Positions 1-8,800 of a stretch of DNA of 27,215 bases are shown piece after piece. The translations under genes were made by a program, and so were the position numbers. The DNA is from a virus. The DNA is taken from the IMG/VR virus record IMGVR_UViG_3300025674_000298, positions 1-27,215 of that record. One strand, given 5' to 3'. A model generated the notes under the pieces. The model did not search any database and was not told where the DNA came from. It saw only the letters and a program-made list of their open reading frames with translations. Position 1 is the stretch's first letter; every line of letters begins with the position of its first letter.

Positions 1-1
1 T

Positions 2-1273
2 AGAAGTGGATATACTACCCATGCAGTTGGTCGAAATCTAACTTATGAATCTGGTATTTTAACAACAGGAACATCATCTGAAGCATCTGGAACAAAAGTA
101 ACTTTAGATGGCACAACATCATACGTTAAAATAAAAAATAAACCAAGATTATCTCCAATGAAAGGAACGGATTATTCTATTTCATTGTGGGCTATTTTAC
201 CAACATCACAATCTGATGATAGTAGAAATTATAATTGGATATTAAATAAGAATGGTTCTTACTTTGAAGAGTTCACCAACCGATACGGTCAATTAAAAAC
301 ACGACAAAGAAATCAACCTACACCAATTTATCCGTATGATATAAAGGTATATAACCAAAACACATCTGAAAACGGAAAACTATCCATATCACTTTCAGAT
401 GGTAAAAGAACTTCAGAAGTAACATCATCAACATATTTAAATGATGCAACTCAACATCATATTGTATTCAACAAAATAGGTTCATTATTAGAATTATGGG
501 TTGATGGTACAAAAGAAGCATCATCATCAATAAAATTAAAAACTGATATTTGGAATGAATATGATGTATTATTAGGTTCTCATTATGTAAGTGATTTATC
601 AACATACGGACCAGTTCTTAGAAGAGATGTAGTATCTAATTTTTCAACATTAAGTGGTTCATTGGATGAGGTGAGATTTTATAGAAGAGCATTAACTCAA
701 ACAGAAATTGAATACCTTTCAAATAATGATTATCTAACAGGTTCAGCATACCAAAGTGATATTGTAGGTGAAATATTTTATAATCAAGGTGTAGCAGTAG
801 TATCAGACCCAAGACCAAAATATAAAAATGTTTGGGTAGGGCAAGGTAATTGGGATTATGATAGTTCAACTTATGGTTGGAGTACAAAATACAAATCAAC
901 AAAGAAATTATATGAAACTTCAGTTCTATGTGAAATTGGTTCTTCTGAGTTTAATATTAGTACAAACCCAACTTTAAGAAAAAATAATGATGAGCGTGAA
1001 ATGTTCTTAAAACCATTTGTAACAGGTTCTAACTTTTCTCCTTACTTTACAACGATTGGATTATATAATAAAGTTGGTGAGTTATTAGCGGTTGGAAAAT
1101 TAGCATCCGCAATACAAAACAGAAATGATGTAGATATTACAGTAAAAATAAGATTTGATTTAGATGGTGCATTCGGAACTCCATCATTACCTGAAATATT
1201 ACCTGAAGAAGAAAAACCTCAATTAAAACAAAGAGCAGATGGAAAGTTCGTTTGGAACTCAAAAGGATTTTAA
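2..1273 (+). CDS. Tail/baseplate-associated protein with LamG-like domain, 5' partial
   Basis: The reading frame is open from the left edge, so the gene starts outside the window; the ATG at 158 is an internal methionine. 423 residues are visible. The middle looks like a LamG/concanavalin-A-like lectin fold: a strand with LLELWVDGTKE followed about 60 residues later by GSLDEVRFYRRALTQTEIEYL, the usual end of LamG domains. Such domains in phages sit on fibre or baseplate proteins and bind sugars. The last roughly 180 residues form a separate domain with EFNISTNPT, FTTIGLYN and a closing strand VKIRFDLDGA. I remember similar C-termini in tail proteins of large marine phages but cannot name the family. 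The next gene starts 13 bases downstream. Role as tail/fibre protein is inferred from the domain and from the giant fibre gene nearby. Confidence 0.75.
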   Translation, partial: RSGYTTHAVGRNLTYESGILTTGTSSEASGTKVTLDGTTSYVKIKNKPRLSPMKGTDYSISLWAILPTSQSDDSRNYNWILNKNGSYFEEFTNRYGQLKTRQRNQPTPIYPYDIKVYNQNTSENGKLSISLSDGKRTSEVTSSTYLNDATQHHIVFNKIGSLLELWVDGTKEASSSIKLKTDIWNEYDVLLGSHYVSDLSTYGPVLRRDVVSNFSTLSGSLDEVRFYRRALTQTEIEYLSNNDYLTGSAYQSDIVGEIFYNQGVAVVSDPRPKYKNVWVGQGNWDYDSSTYGWSTKYKSTKKLYETSVLCEIGSSEFNISTNPTLRKNNDEREMFLKPFVTGSNFSPYFTTIGLYNKVGELLAVGKLASAIQNRNDVDITVKIRFDLDGAFGTPSLPEILPEEEKPQLKQRADGKFVWNSKGF

Positions 1274-1286
1274 AAAAGAATAAGTT

Positions 1287-1709
1287 ATGGCAAACGGAAA
1301 TTGGTCTCATATCCAAAAACAAAAAGGCCACAAAAGTGGTCTTGAAACTAAGATAGATGAGCAACTGAAATCAATAGGAATTGATGGTGAATATGAACAA
1401 CACGAAATCAAATACACAATTCCAGAAACACATCATACATATAAACCTGATTTTAAATTACCAAATGGAATTTATATAGAATCTAAGGGTTGGTTCTTAC
1501 CAGAAGATAGAAAGAAACATCTTTTAATTAAAGAACAAAATCCTGATATTGATTTAAGGTTTGTATTACAATCACCAAACGGTAAGATATATAAAGGTTC
1601 AAAAACTACATATGCACAATGGTGCGAGAAGAATGGGTTCAAATGGGCAAAGAAGGAAATTCCTCAGGAATGGGTAAACGAAAAGCCTAAAAAAATATTT
1701 TTTGGATAA
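1287..1709 (+). CDS. T7-type endonuclease I (Holliday junction resolvase)
   Basis: 140 residues, close to T7 gp3 (149). The whole protein aligns by eye to T7 endonuclease I, which cuts four-way junctions and branched DNA as a dimer with a PD-(D/E)XK active site. All catalytic residues are present and even keep the T7 numbering: SGLE with Glu20, PDF with Asp55, IESKG with Glu65 and Lys67. Other shared blocks are DRKKHLLIKEQ, KLYKG-like IYKGS and IPQEW near the end. No good Shine-Dalgarno is visible; the start context is AATAAGTTATG, also seen before the gene at 15305. Likely roles are resolving recombination and replication branches before packaging, in step with the primase and nuclease genes that follow. 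T4 itself uses an unrelated enzyme, endonuclease VII, for this job. Confidence 0.95.
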   Translation: MANGNWSHIQKQKGHKSGLETKIDEQLKSIGIDGEYEQHEIKYTIPETHHTYKPDFKLPNGIYIESKGWFLPEDRKKHLLIKEQNPDIDLRFVLQSPNGKIYKGSKTTYAQWCEKNGFKWAKKEIPQEWVNEKPKKIFFG

Positions 1710-1732
1710 TTCAATTTTTTTTCGTATATTTG
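1701..1732 (+). promoter_or_regulatory. Bacteroidetes-type promoter candidate before the primase
   Basis: TTTG at 1701-1704 and TATATTTG at 1725-1732 are separated by 20 bases. This fits the known Bacteroidetes housekeeping consensus (TTTG near -33, TAnnTTTG near -7). The ATG of the primase begins 8 bases after the -7 element, so a transcript would be leaderless or nearly so. The match is exact but short in an AT-rich background. Confidence 0.4.
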
Positions 1733-1739
1733 TTGTAAT

Positions 1740-2690
1740 ATGGAAGATAGAATACTTACGTTATTGGAATCTGTCTTAGGTAAATCTAAGAAAACATCAG
1801 GGAATAACTATGCCTTTTTCTCTCCGTTTGCAGAACACTACAAACCAAAGTTAGAAATAAATATTGGATTAAATTCAAAGGGTGATAACCCATGGCATTG
1901 TTGGATATCTGATGAAAAGGGTAAAACAATCCGTTCACTTTTCAAAAAGTTAAAAGTATCAAAAGAAGTTTGGGAAGAACATAATTCTATTTTCAGTAGG
2001 AAGTATAGATATACAACCCACCAAGATACCCACCAAGCTACCCACCAAGCTACCCATCAAGTTGTTCAATTACCAAAAGAATATATTCCGCTTTGGAAAC
2101 CATCAAATTCAATTATTAGAAAGCACGCAATCAAATATTTGGAAGGTAGAGGAATTACACCATCTGAAATTGTAAAGTATGAAATTGGATATTGTGAAGA
2201 AGGTATATACAAACATAAAATAATTGTCCCATCATATGATTCAGATGGAAAGTTAAATTATTTCGTTGGTAGAAGTTTTTATGAAACTAATCACAAACAT
2301 AAGAATCCAGATGTATCAAAAGATGTAGTTGGATTTGAAATGATGGTTAATTGGGATTTACCAATTGTGATATGTGAGGGTGTATTTGATGCGATGGCAA
2401 TCAGAATGAATACAATACCATTATTTGGTAAATCACCACAATCAAAATTACAAACAGAGATAATTCGTAGAGGTGTAGAAAAAGTTTATATAGTATTGGA
2501 TTCAGATGCATTTAAAAACGCATTAAGATTTGCAGAAACCCTTATGAATGGGGGTATAACAGTTTATGTAGTAGAGTTAGGTGATTCAGACCCATCTGAA
2601 ATGGGATTTGATGAAATCAACAAAAAAATAAAAAATACTGAAGCATTAACTCTAAGAAAGTTAATGGAGTATAAGTTGGTAAGTGTATGA
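1740..2690 (+). CDS. DNA primase, DnaG/Toprim type, with degenerate zinc motif
   Basis: 316 residues. A Toprim catalytic core is clear: IVICEGVFDAMA with Glu213, VYIVLDSDA with Asp254 and Asp256, and GDSDPSEMG around 281-289. Upstream, YLEGRGITPSEIVKYEIGYC (133-152) is typical of the DnaG RNA-polymerase core. The N-terminus resembles the CHC2 zinc ribbon, but two expected cysteines are serine: SPF at 28-30 in place of CPF, and WHCWIS at 52-57 in place of YHCFGC. Between the two parts lies a linker of four THQ(D/A/V) repeats (93-108). The product should make RNA primers for lagging-strand synthesis; no helicase is in the window. It overlaps the next gene by 4 bases (2687-2690), so the two are probably translated together. 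Confidence 0.88.
   Translation: MEDRILTLLESVLGKSKKTSGNNYAFFSPFAEHYKPKLEINIGLNSKGDNPWHCWISDEKGKTIRSLFKKLKVSKEVWEEHNSIFSRKYRYTTHQDTHQATHQATHQVVQLPKEYIPLWKPSNSIIRKHAIKYLEGRGITPSEIVKYEIGYCEEGIYKHKIIVPSYDSDGKLNYFVGRSFYETNHKHKNPDVSKDVVGFEMMVNWDLPIVICEGVFDAMAIRMNTIPLFGKSPQSKLQTEIIRRGVEKVYIVLDSDAFKNALRFAETLMNGGITVYVVELGDSDPSEMGFDEINKKIKNTEALTLRKLMEYKLVSV
2016..2063 (+). repeat. Four 12-base tandem repeats coding a THQx linker
   Basis: Four in-frame units of ACCCACCAAGMT-like sequence start at 2016, 2028, 2040 and 2052. The third is identical to the second, the first and fourth carry one and three changes. They encode T-H-Q-D/A/A/V between the zinc-like domain and the catalytic core of the primase. 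Copy number could vary by slippage without breaking the frame. Confidence 0.95.
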
Positions 2691-5600
2691 GAAAAGCAAA
2701 GAAGATTAACTATGATGGTAATATCAAAAAGATTTACCACATAGCGGATATTCATATTAGGAATTTAAAAAGACATACTGAATATAGAGAAGTTTTCGAA
2801 AGATTATATCAGTATATTTCAGATACAAAAACAGAAGATTCAATTATAGTTTTAGCGGGTGATATTGTTCATGCTAAAACCGATATGACTCCTGAAGTGG
2901 TAGAAATGACACAAACATTTCTAAAAAGATTATCAGATATGTTACCAACAATTCTGATACCAGGTAATCACGATGCAAACCTAAATAATCATTCGAGATT
3001 AGATGCGTTATCACCAATTGTAAATGCGTTATCACATCCAAATCTACATTATTTAAAAGATAGTGGTGTTTGGAAAATGGGTGGAATTTCCTTTTCTCAC
3101 TCTTCTATCTTTTCTGAAACAAAAGGAATCATTCCTGCATCAGAAGTAAGTGGTGATTATAAGATTGCTTTATATCATGCACCTGTAGATAAAGTAAAAA
3201 CAGAATATGGGTTTCAAATAGAAAACAAAAATGTAAATGTAGAATCATTTGATGGATATGATTTAACGTTATTGGGTGATATTCACGTTCCAAACCAATC
3301 CTTAAATTCAGAGGGTACAATTAAGTATTGTGGTTCTACTATAATGCAAAATCATTCTGAAGCAAAATATCCTGAACATGGTATTTTAGTATGGGATGTG
3401 GAATCTAAAAAATCAGAATTTGTTCCAATTCATAATGATTACGGATACGTTACAATTGATGTAGAAGATGGAAAGGTAGTTGGTAATCCAACCATACCAA
3501 ACAAACCTCGTATGAGGGTTAGAGTGAAGGATACTACTCAATCTGAATTAAAGAAAGTTCTCGCTAAAATAAGAGTTGGTAGAAAAGTACAAGAAGTATC
3601 TATCCAAAAAGTAATCACAGATAAAAAAGATTATAGTGGTGGTTCACATATTATACTTCAAAATGTAAGAGATGTTGGATTCCAAAATAAATTGATAGAA
3701 GATTTCTTATCAGATAGATATGTTATTGGTGATGAACAATTAGATGTGATTCGTAATATAAACAACGAGATTAATCAAAAGTTAGGAACTTCAGTTGGTA
3801 TGAAAAATATTATATGGAAACCTAAAACTTTTGAATTTTCAAATATGTTTTCATATGGGCCTAATAACGCCATTGATTTTTCTCAAATGAAAGGTGCTTA
3901 CGGTATCTTTGCTCCAAACGCAAGTGGTAAATCATCTCTATGGGATGCTCTTTCATTTTGTATCTATGATAAATGTTCTCGTACTTCAAAAGCAATTGAT
4001 GTACTAAACTATTCAAAATCTCAATTTGATTGTAAGTTTAATTTTGAAATTGAAGGTGTTGATTACTTCATTGAGAGAACTGCTAAGAAATCGCCTAAGA
4101 GGGGAACTGTAAAGGTTGATGTAAACTTCTACAGAATCAATGAGGATGGTTCTACTGAATCCCTAAATGGTGAAGAACGTAGAGATACAAATTCTATGAT
4201 TAGACAGTATGTGGGTTCTTATGATGATTTTATTTTAACTGCAATGTCAAACCAATCGAATAGTGGTGGGTTCATTGAGAAATCTCAAAAAGAAAGAAAA
4301 GAACTTCTTGCTCAATTCTTAGATATGGATGTGTTTGAACAATTATATCAGGTAGCAAACGAAGAAATCAAAGAACTAAGTGCATTACTTAAAGATTATA
4401 AGAATCAAAACTTTACTGAAAAGTTATCAGAAGCAGAAGAAAGTTTAATTGAAAACAAAAAGAAAGTTGGTGAAACTCAAACCCTATTAGATGAATACAA
4501 ACAACGTAGGGCTAAAGTTGGGTATCGTATTGAAAATTTACTTAGTGAATTAATCTCCGTAGATTCTACGGTGATTAACACCGATAATCTCATTAAAATT
4601 AAGAAGAATCTTCAATCTGAATTAGTTTCAAAAGAAAGTGAGTGTAATGGGTATCAGCAATCTTTAGATGATTTGAATTCTAAATTAAAAGAAGCACAAT
4701 CTAAATTTGATAGATATGATTTGGTAGATTTAAAAGAAAAACATTTAAAATATGAGATGTATGTTGGTCAATTACAAACTATTCAAATAGAAATTGATGA
4801 GTTGGATAGGGAGATTGAACATAAGAAAAAACATTTAGATGGTATTGGCTCACTTACATTTGATGATGGATGTGAACATTGTGTAAAAAATAAGAATACA
4901 CCATTTGCTCAACAAGCTCAATCATTAGAAAAAGAAATCAGAGAATTGGCACTAATACGAATTACTCGTTCTGGTGAATATGATAATGCTTCAATGGGTA
5001 AAGCTAAACATGATGTGAATGATATTCTTTTAGAGGTTCAAAAGTTAAAAGTTGAGATTGATGGGTATAAAGATAAAATTGAAAAATTAGAACTTCAAAA
5101 CAAATCGTGCAACTTAGAACTTTCTGAATTAAAAAATAAAATTGAGAAAGTTGAAGGTGATATCAAAAAATCAATTGAACAAAAAGAATCGGTCGAGCAT
5201 AACACAAAGATACAAAAAGAAATCGATAAATACAAAGAAAATCTAAAAGAAATTGAAGATTTGGTATATGAAACTAATGATACTTTAATCGATGTAAGTG
5301 GTGAAGCTAAGATAGCTGAAAATACAATCAAAACCATAAATGAATCAATTACCAAATTGGCTAATATGGAAACGAAGTATGAAGGTTATGAATATTACTT
5401 ACAATGTGTAAAAAGAGATGGTATTCCATATGAATTAATTTCAGATATATTACCTAAGTTGGAAGTAGAAATTAACAACATATTACAACCATTGGTGGAT
5501 TTCCAAATCTTATTAAATACAGATGGTAAAAACATCAATTCATATATTGCGTATGGTGATGAAGAGTTCTGGCCATTAGAATTGACAAGTGGTATGGAAA

Positions 5601-5860
5601 AGTTTATTTCATCAGTAGCTATAAGAACTGCTTTGATAAATGTATCTAATTTACCTCGTCCAAATTTCATAGCAATTGATGAAGGGTTTGGTTCATTGGA
5701 TAGTGATAACTTCAACTCATTATATTTATTATTTGATTACCTAAAAAACCAATTTGATTTTATCGTAACAATATCACATATTGATAAGACGAGAGATATG
5801 GTTGACCAGATTATCGATATTACAAAAGTGGGTGGATTTTCATCTATTAGATATTTATAG
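2687..5860 (+). CDS. Fused Mre11-like nuclease and Rad50-like ATPase (gp47-gp46 / SbcD-SbcC fusion)
   Basis: 1057 residues in one uninterrupted frame. Residues 1 to about 370 are a calcineurin-type phosphoesterase: DIH (Asp21, His23), GDI (Asp59), GNHD (93-96), YHAP (His164) and GDIH (197-200). From about 375 on it is a Rad50/SbcC ATPase: Walker A APNASGKSS with Lys415, long coiled coil (about 540-920), CEHC zinc hook (Cys729, Cys732) in its middle, signature TSGMEK (967-972) and Walker B FIAIDEGFGSLD with Asp998-Glu999. In T4 gp47 (about 340 residues) and gp46 (about 560) are separate proteins that resect DNA ends for recombination-dependent replication and degrade host DNA. Here both activities are covalently linked, nuclease first. 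Deviations: GDIH in place of the usual GHxH, and Ala409 in place of the first Walker A glycine. The start overlaps the primase stop (ATGA). Confidence 0.95.
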   Translation: MRKAKKINYDGNIKKIYHIADIHIRNLKRHTEYREVFERLYQYISDTKTEDSIIVLAGDIVHAKTDMTPEVVEMTQTFLKRLSDMLPTILIPGNHDANLNNHSRLDALSPIVNALSHPNLHYLKDSGVWKMGGISFSHSSIFSETKGIIPASEVSGDYKIALYHAPVDKVKTEYGFQIENKNVNVESFDGYDLTLLGDIHVPNQSLNSEGTIKYCGSTIMQNHSEAKYPEHGILVWDVESKKSEFVPIHNDYGYVTIDVEDGKVVGNPTIPNKPRMRVRVKDTTQSELKKVLAKIRVGRKVQEVSIQKVITDKKDYSGGSHIILQNVRDVGFQNKLIEDFLSDRYVIGDEQLDVIRNINNEINQKLGTSVGMKNIIWKPKTFEFSNMFSYGPNNAIDFSQMKGAYGIFAPNASGKSSLWDALSFCIYDKCSRTSKAIDVLNYSKSQFDCKFNFEIEGVDYFIERTAKKSPKRGTVKVDVNFYRINEDGSTESLNGEERRDTNSMIRQYVGSYDDFILTAMSNQSNSGGFIEKSQKERKELLAQFLDMDVFEQLYQVANEEIKELSALLKDYKNQNFTEKLSEAEESLIENKKKVGETQTLLDEYKQRRAKVGYRIENLLSELISVDSTVINTDNLIKIKKNLQSELVSKESECNGYQQSLDDLNSKLKEAQSKFDRYDLVDLKEKHLKYEMYVGQLQTIQIEIDELDREIEHKKKHLDGIGSLTFDDGCEHCVKNKNTPFAQQAQSLEKEIRELALIRITRSGEYDNASMGKAKHDVNDILLEVQKLKVEIDGYKDKIEKLELQNKSCNLELSELKNKIEKVEGDIKKSIEQKESVEHNTKIQKEIDKYKENLKEIEDLVYETNDTLIDVSGEAKIAENTIKTINESITKLANMETKYEGYEYYLQCVKRDGIPYELISDILPKLEVEINNILQPLVDFQILLNTDGKNINSYIAYGDEEFWPLELTSGMEKFISSVAIRTALINVSNLPRPNFIAIDEGFGSLDSDNFNSLYLLFDYLKNQFDFIVTISHIDKTRDMVDQIIDITKVGGFSSIRYL
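5852..5859 (+). promoter_or_regulatory. TATTTATA element, candidate late promoter
   Basis: TATTTATA overlaps the stop codon of the nuclease gene and lies 26 bases before the tail-fibre start. The same octamer, or one mismatch from it, is found before the genes at 12390, 15028, 19898, 22609 and 24553. Possible -10 element for a phage late sigma factor. Confidence 0.4.
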
Positions 5861-5885
5861 AAAAGTAAAAGTTGACGGAGAGTGA

Positions 5886-8800
5886 ATGTCATTGCAGTTT
5901 AAAAGAAATACACCAAGAGATTATTCTAATTTAAAAGTTCTATTTGAAGATACTTCACAAACTTCACCAAAGTTTTTCAGAGTATCAGATGTACCACAAG
6001 TTCTTACAAAAGGAAAGAACTTATTAAGAATATCTGCCCATCCATCGAACTTAGTTCCAAATTCACAAATAATTGTGGATATAAAGGATGCTAATGGCGA
6101 CCCTATTTACTTTGAAGTTCCTGATTACTTAGAACAAGATAAAAGTAGGGTAATATCTATTTGGATTTATCACGATAAAGATGATGAAAATACTGCCAAT
6201 GGAGATGCTACTATAACAATATATGGTATAGCTAGAGTTGACCAAAATGGAAAACAAGTTCCAAGTAGATACAGAGGCAAACATAATGTAAAGTGGTCTA
6301 CAACTATAAATGTTGATAGGGATAGGGAAAACATATCACCTGTAATATTTAAGGGTGATATACTCCCAACTATTTCTATTTCAGAAAGTATTGAAGCATA
6401 CCAAAATCTTCCAAGTACAGGTACAGAGTTAGAACTAACTACACAAACAGGTGGTGGTGCAAGATACATATATAAAGGTAGAACTCCAATTGTTCAATTA
6501 ACAGATGGTTCTCAATTCAATCAAGAAATGGTGGAGTATTCACTACAACTTGGAAACTTCCAAATTCCTGCAACACCTGAAACTAGATTTGAGAATCCTA
6601 CAAATATTACATCATATACATCATCCATTCTAAGGATATTGGATAATACAACCGCTGTATTACAAAATCCATTTACAACTACATTTGATGATAGAGAAGA
6701 TTTAACACATACTTTTACATCAATTGAAAGTGCAGATTATTCAATCTCATATTTTGAAACATCATCTAATATTGTAACTGAAAATCAAAGGTCATACGCA
6801 AATCTAACAATTAATAATGTAAACCCAATAAGTGGTTATCCGAATAAGTTAAGAGTCTTAATAAAATCAGATGGGTTACCTGGTGATTATGAATTATTAA
6901 ATGAGGTAACAGTTCCGTTTAGTTCTTCATTAAGTGTTAAAATACCAATTCCATCAGAACATTTGGAAGACCCAAAAAGAATTAAAGTTCAATATCTTAA
7001 TTCAGCAGGTGAGATATCAAGAACCGAAACCATTACAGAACCATATAACTTCGAAGGGGGTAACTACTACTTTGGTGGTAGAAAAAACCTTATAAGTGGT
7101 TCGATGTTTATTTCAAACACATTAGATAGTGGTATTGAGTTGGGTGGTATCTCATCTGGATTCATTCGTTCAGTTGGATTTGAAGGACAAACATCTGCTT
7201 CATTAGGAAAAGGACCAGGTGGTTTCATTATTTATTCAGGTTCGGGTAATCTTCAAGTTGGTGAAGATGTATTAAACGGAGTTGGATTACAACTAATTGG
7301 TGATAATGATGATAGACATCTTATATTCACAACTGCAGAAGGTGGTTTATTGGATGTTAAAACTGATAAATTCTTTATAGGTACAACTGGAACTCAATTT
7401 ATAAGTGGTTCGGATGGTAATATTGAAATTAGTTCATCATTATTTCACTTAGACCCTCAAAATAATTTATTAGTAATTGGGGCTGATGCAGTAATCAATG
7501 CTGATTTAACTGTTAATAATTTACGAACACCTGCAACTATAAATGGTGTACAATCAACAAGAGCAAATTCATCATCATCTATCGATTCTGATGGTTTTGC
7601 AAGATTTGTTTCTGCATCAATAGGTGGATTTGAAGTATCAGAAACTCAGATTAATTCAGCAAACGATAATCTTATATTAAAAGATAGTGGACAGATTACA
7701 GGTTCAAATGTATTATTTAGTGGTGGGAAAGTTGCAGGATTTGAAATCACAAATACTCAAATTAATTCTACAAATAATAATATTATCTTAAAAGCGAGTG
7801 GGCAACTTACCGCATCAGATGGATTCTTATTTGGTAATAAAGGTTCTGAGCAATATGTCCAATATAGTGGTGGTAACTTAGTTGTAAGAGGTGATTTGGC
7901 AGTAGACCAAATCTTTACTCCTGCAACAATTGGTGGTTCACCTTCCAATATAACAAATGCATCATCATCAATAACATCAGATGGTTTTGCTAAATTCGTA
8001 TCCGCATCAATTGGTGGTTGGGATATTAGCACAGGTTCTATTGAGGGTGGAAACCTTATAATGAAACCAGAAGGTATTCTACAGACAAGAGATTTTGCAA
8101 CAGGTGTTAAAGGTTGGAAAATATCATCTGAGGGTAATGGTACTGCTGAATTCGAAAATGTTCGAATTAGAGGTACAATGAGAACCACAACATTCGAAAA
8201 AGAATCAGTAAACGCAGTTGGTGGTCAATTATGGGTTGCTAACTCAACTACAATAACAGGCTCGGTAATTGCAAATGATGCAACGATGTCTGTTAAAAAC
8301 GCTAAAGGATTTGAAAGTGGTGAAATCCTAATTGCAAAAAAAGTAGATGGTACTGGATTTCAAACAGAATACATTTTAGTAAATTCATCATCAGTTGATG
8401 GTAATCAAAGTAATGAAGATGAAAATTATGGTAGAATTTATGTAACAAGAGGATATGGTTCAGGTTCATCAGGTGATTTCGTTGGTGATATCGCATCAAT
8501 ATCACAATCATACGAAGATGGTCAAGTCGTAGTATCCACAGGAAAAATTGGAACGGGATACATAAAATTAAACGCAAACCCATCAGATACCGCAACTCCA
8601 TTTATTGATGTAGTTGAAAGAACTGGAAGTGGGTTATACGATGTAACTCTTGCAGCAAGATTGGGTGATTTAAGTGGATTAGCAGGAACTGATTATGTAT
8701 TTGGAAATTCAACACCAGGATATGGATTGGCAACAAACAATGTATTCTTACAAGGTGGTATCAAAGCAACTTTTGGTGAGATTGGTGGTTTTGGTATAAA

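Noticed and set aside
158-160. ATG at 158 as the start of the first gene
   Set aside because: The same frame is open without a stop back to base 2 and codes a plausible continuation of the LamG domain, so the gene begins outside the window.
1686-1705. A/T palindrome with flanking CC and GG as a terminator
   Set aside because: The stem is almost all A-T and lies partly inside the end of the endonuclease gene; too weak to call.
3750-3850. The Mre11/Rad50 joint as an assembly error
   Set aside because: The frame is continuous with normal codon use and a plausible linker; there is no sign of a frameshift in the sequence, although reads would settle it.
7757-8188. 143-codon minus-strand frame inside the tail fibre
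   Set aside because: Lies opposite a well-formed fibre repeat region and shows no domain; shadow frame.
8202-8217. GAATCAGTAAACGCAG in the tail fibre as another ESVNE repeat
   Set aside because: One mismatch changes Glu to Ala (ESVNAVG), removing the cleavage residue, and it is not at a module border; likely chance from shared codon usage.
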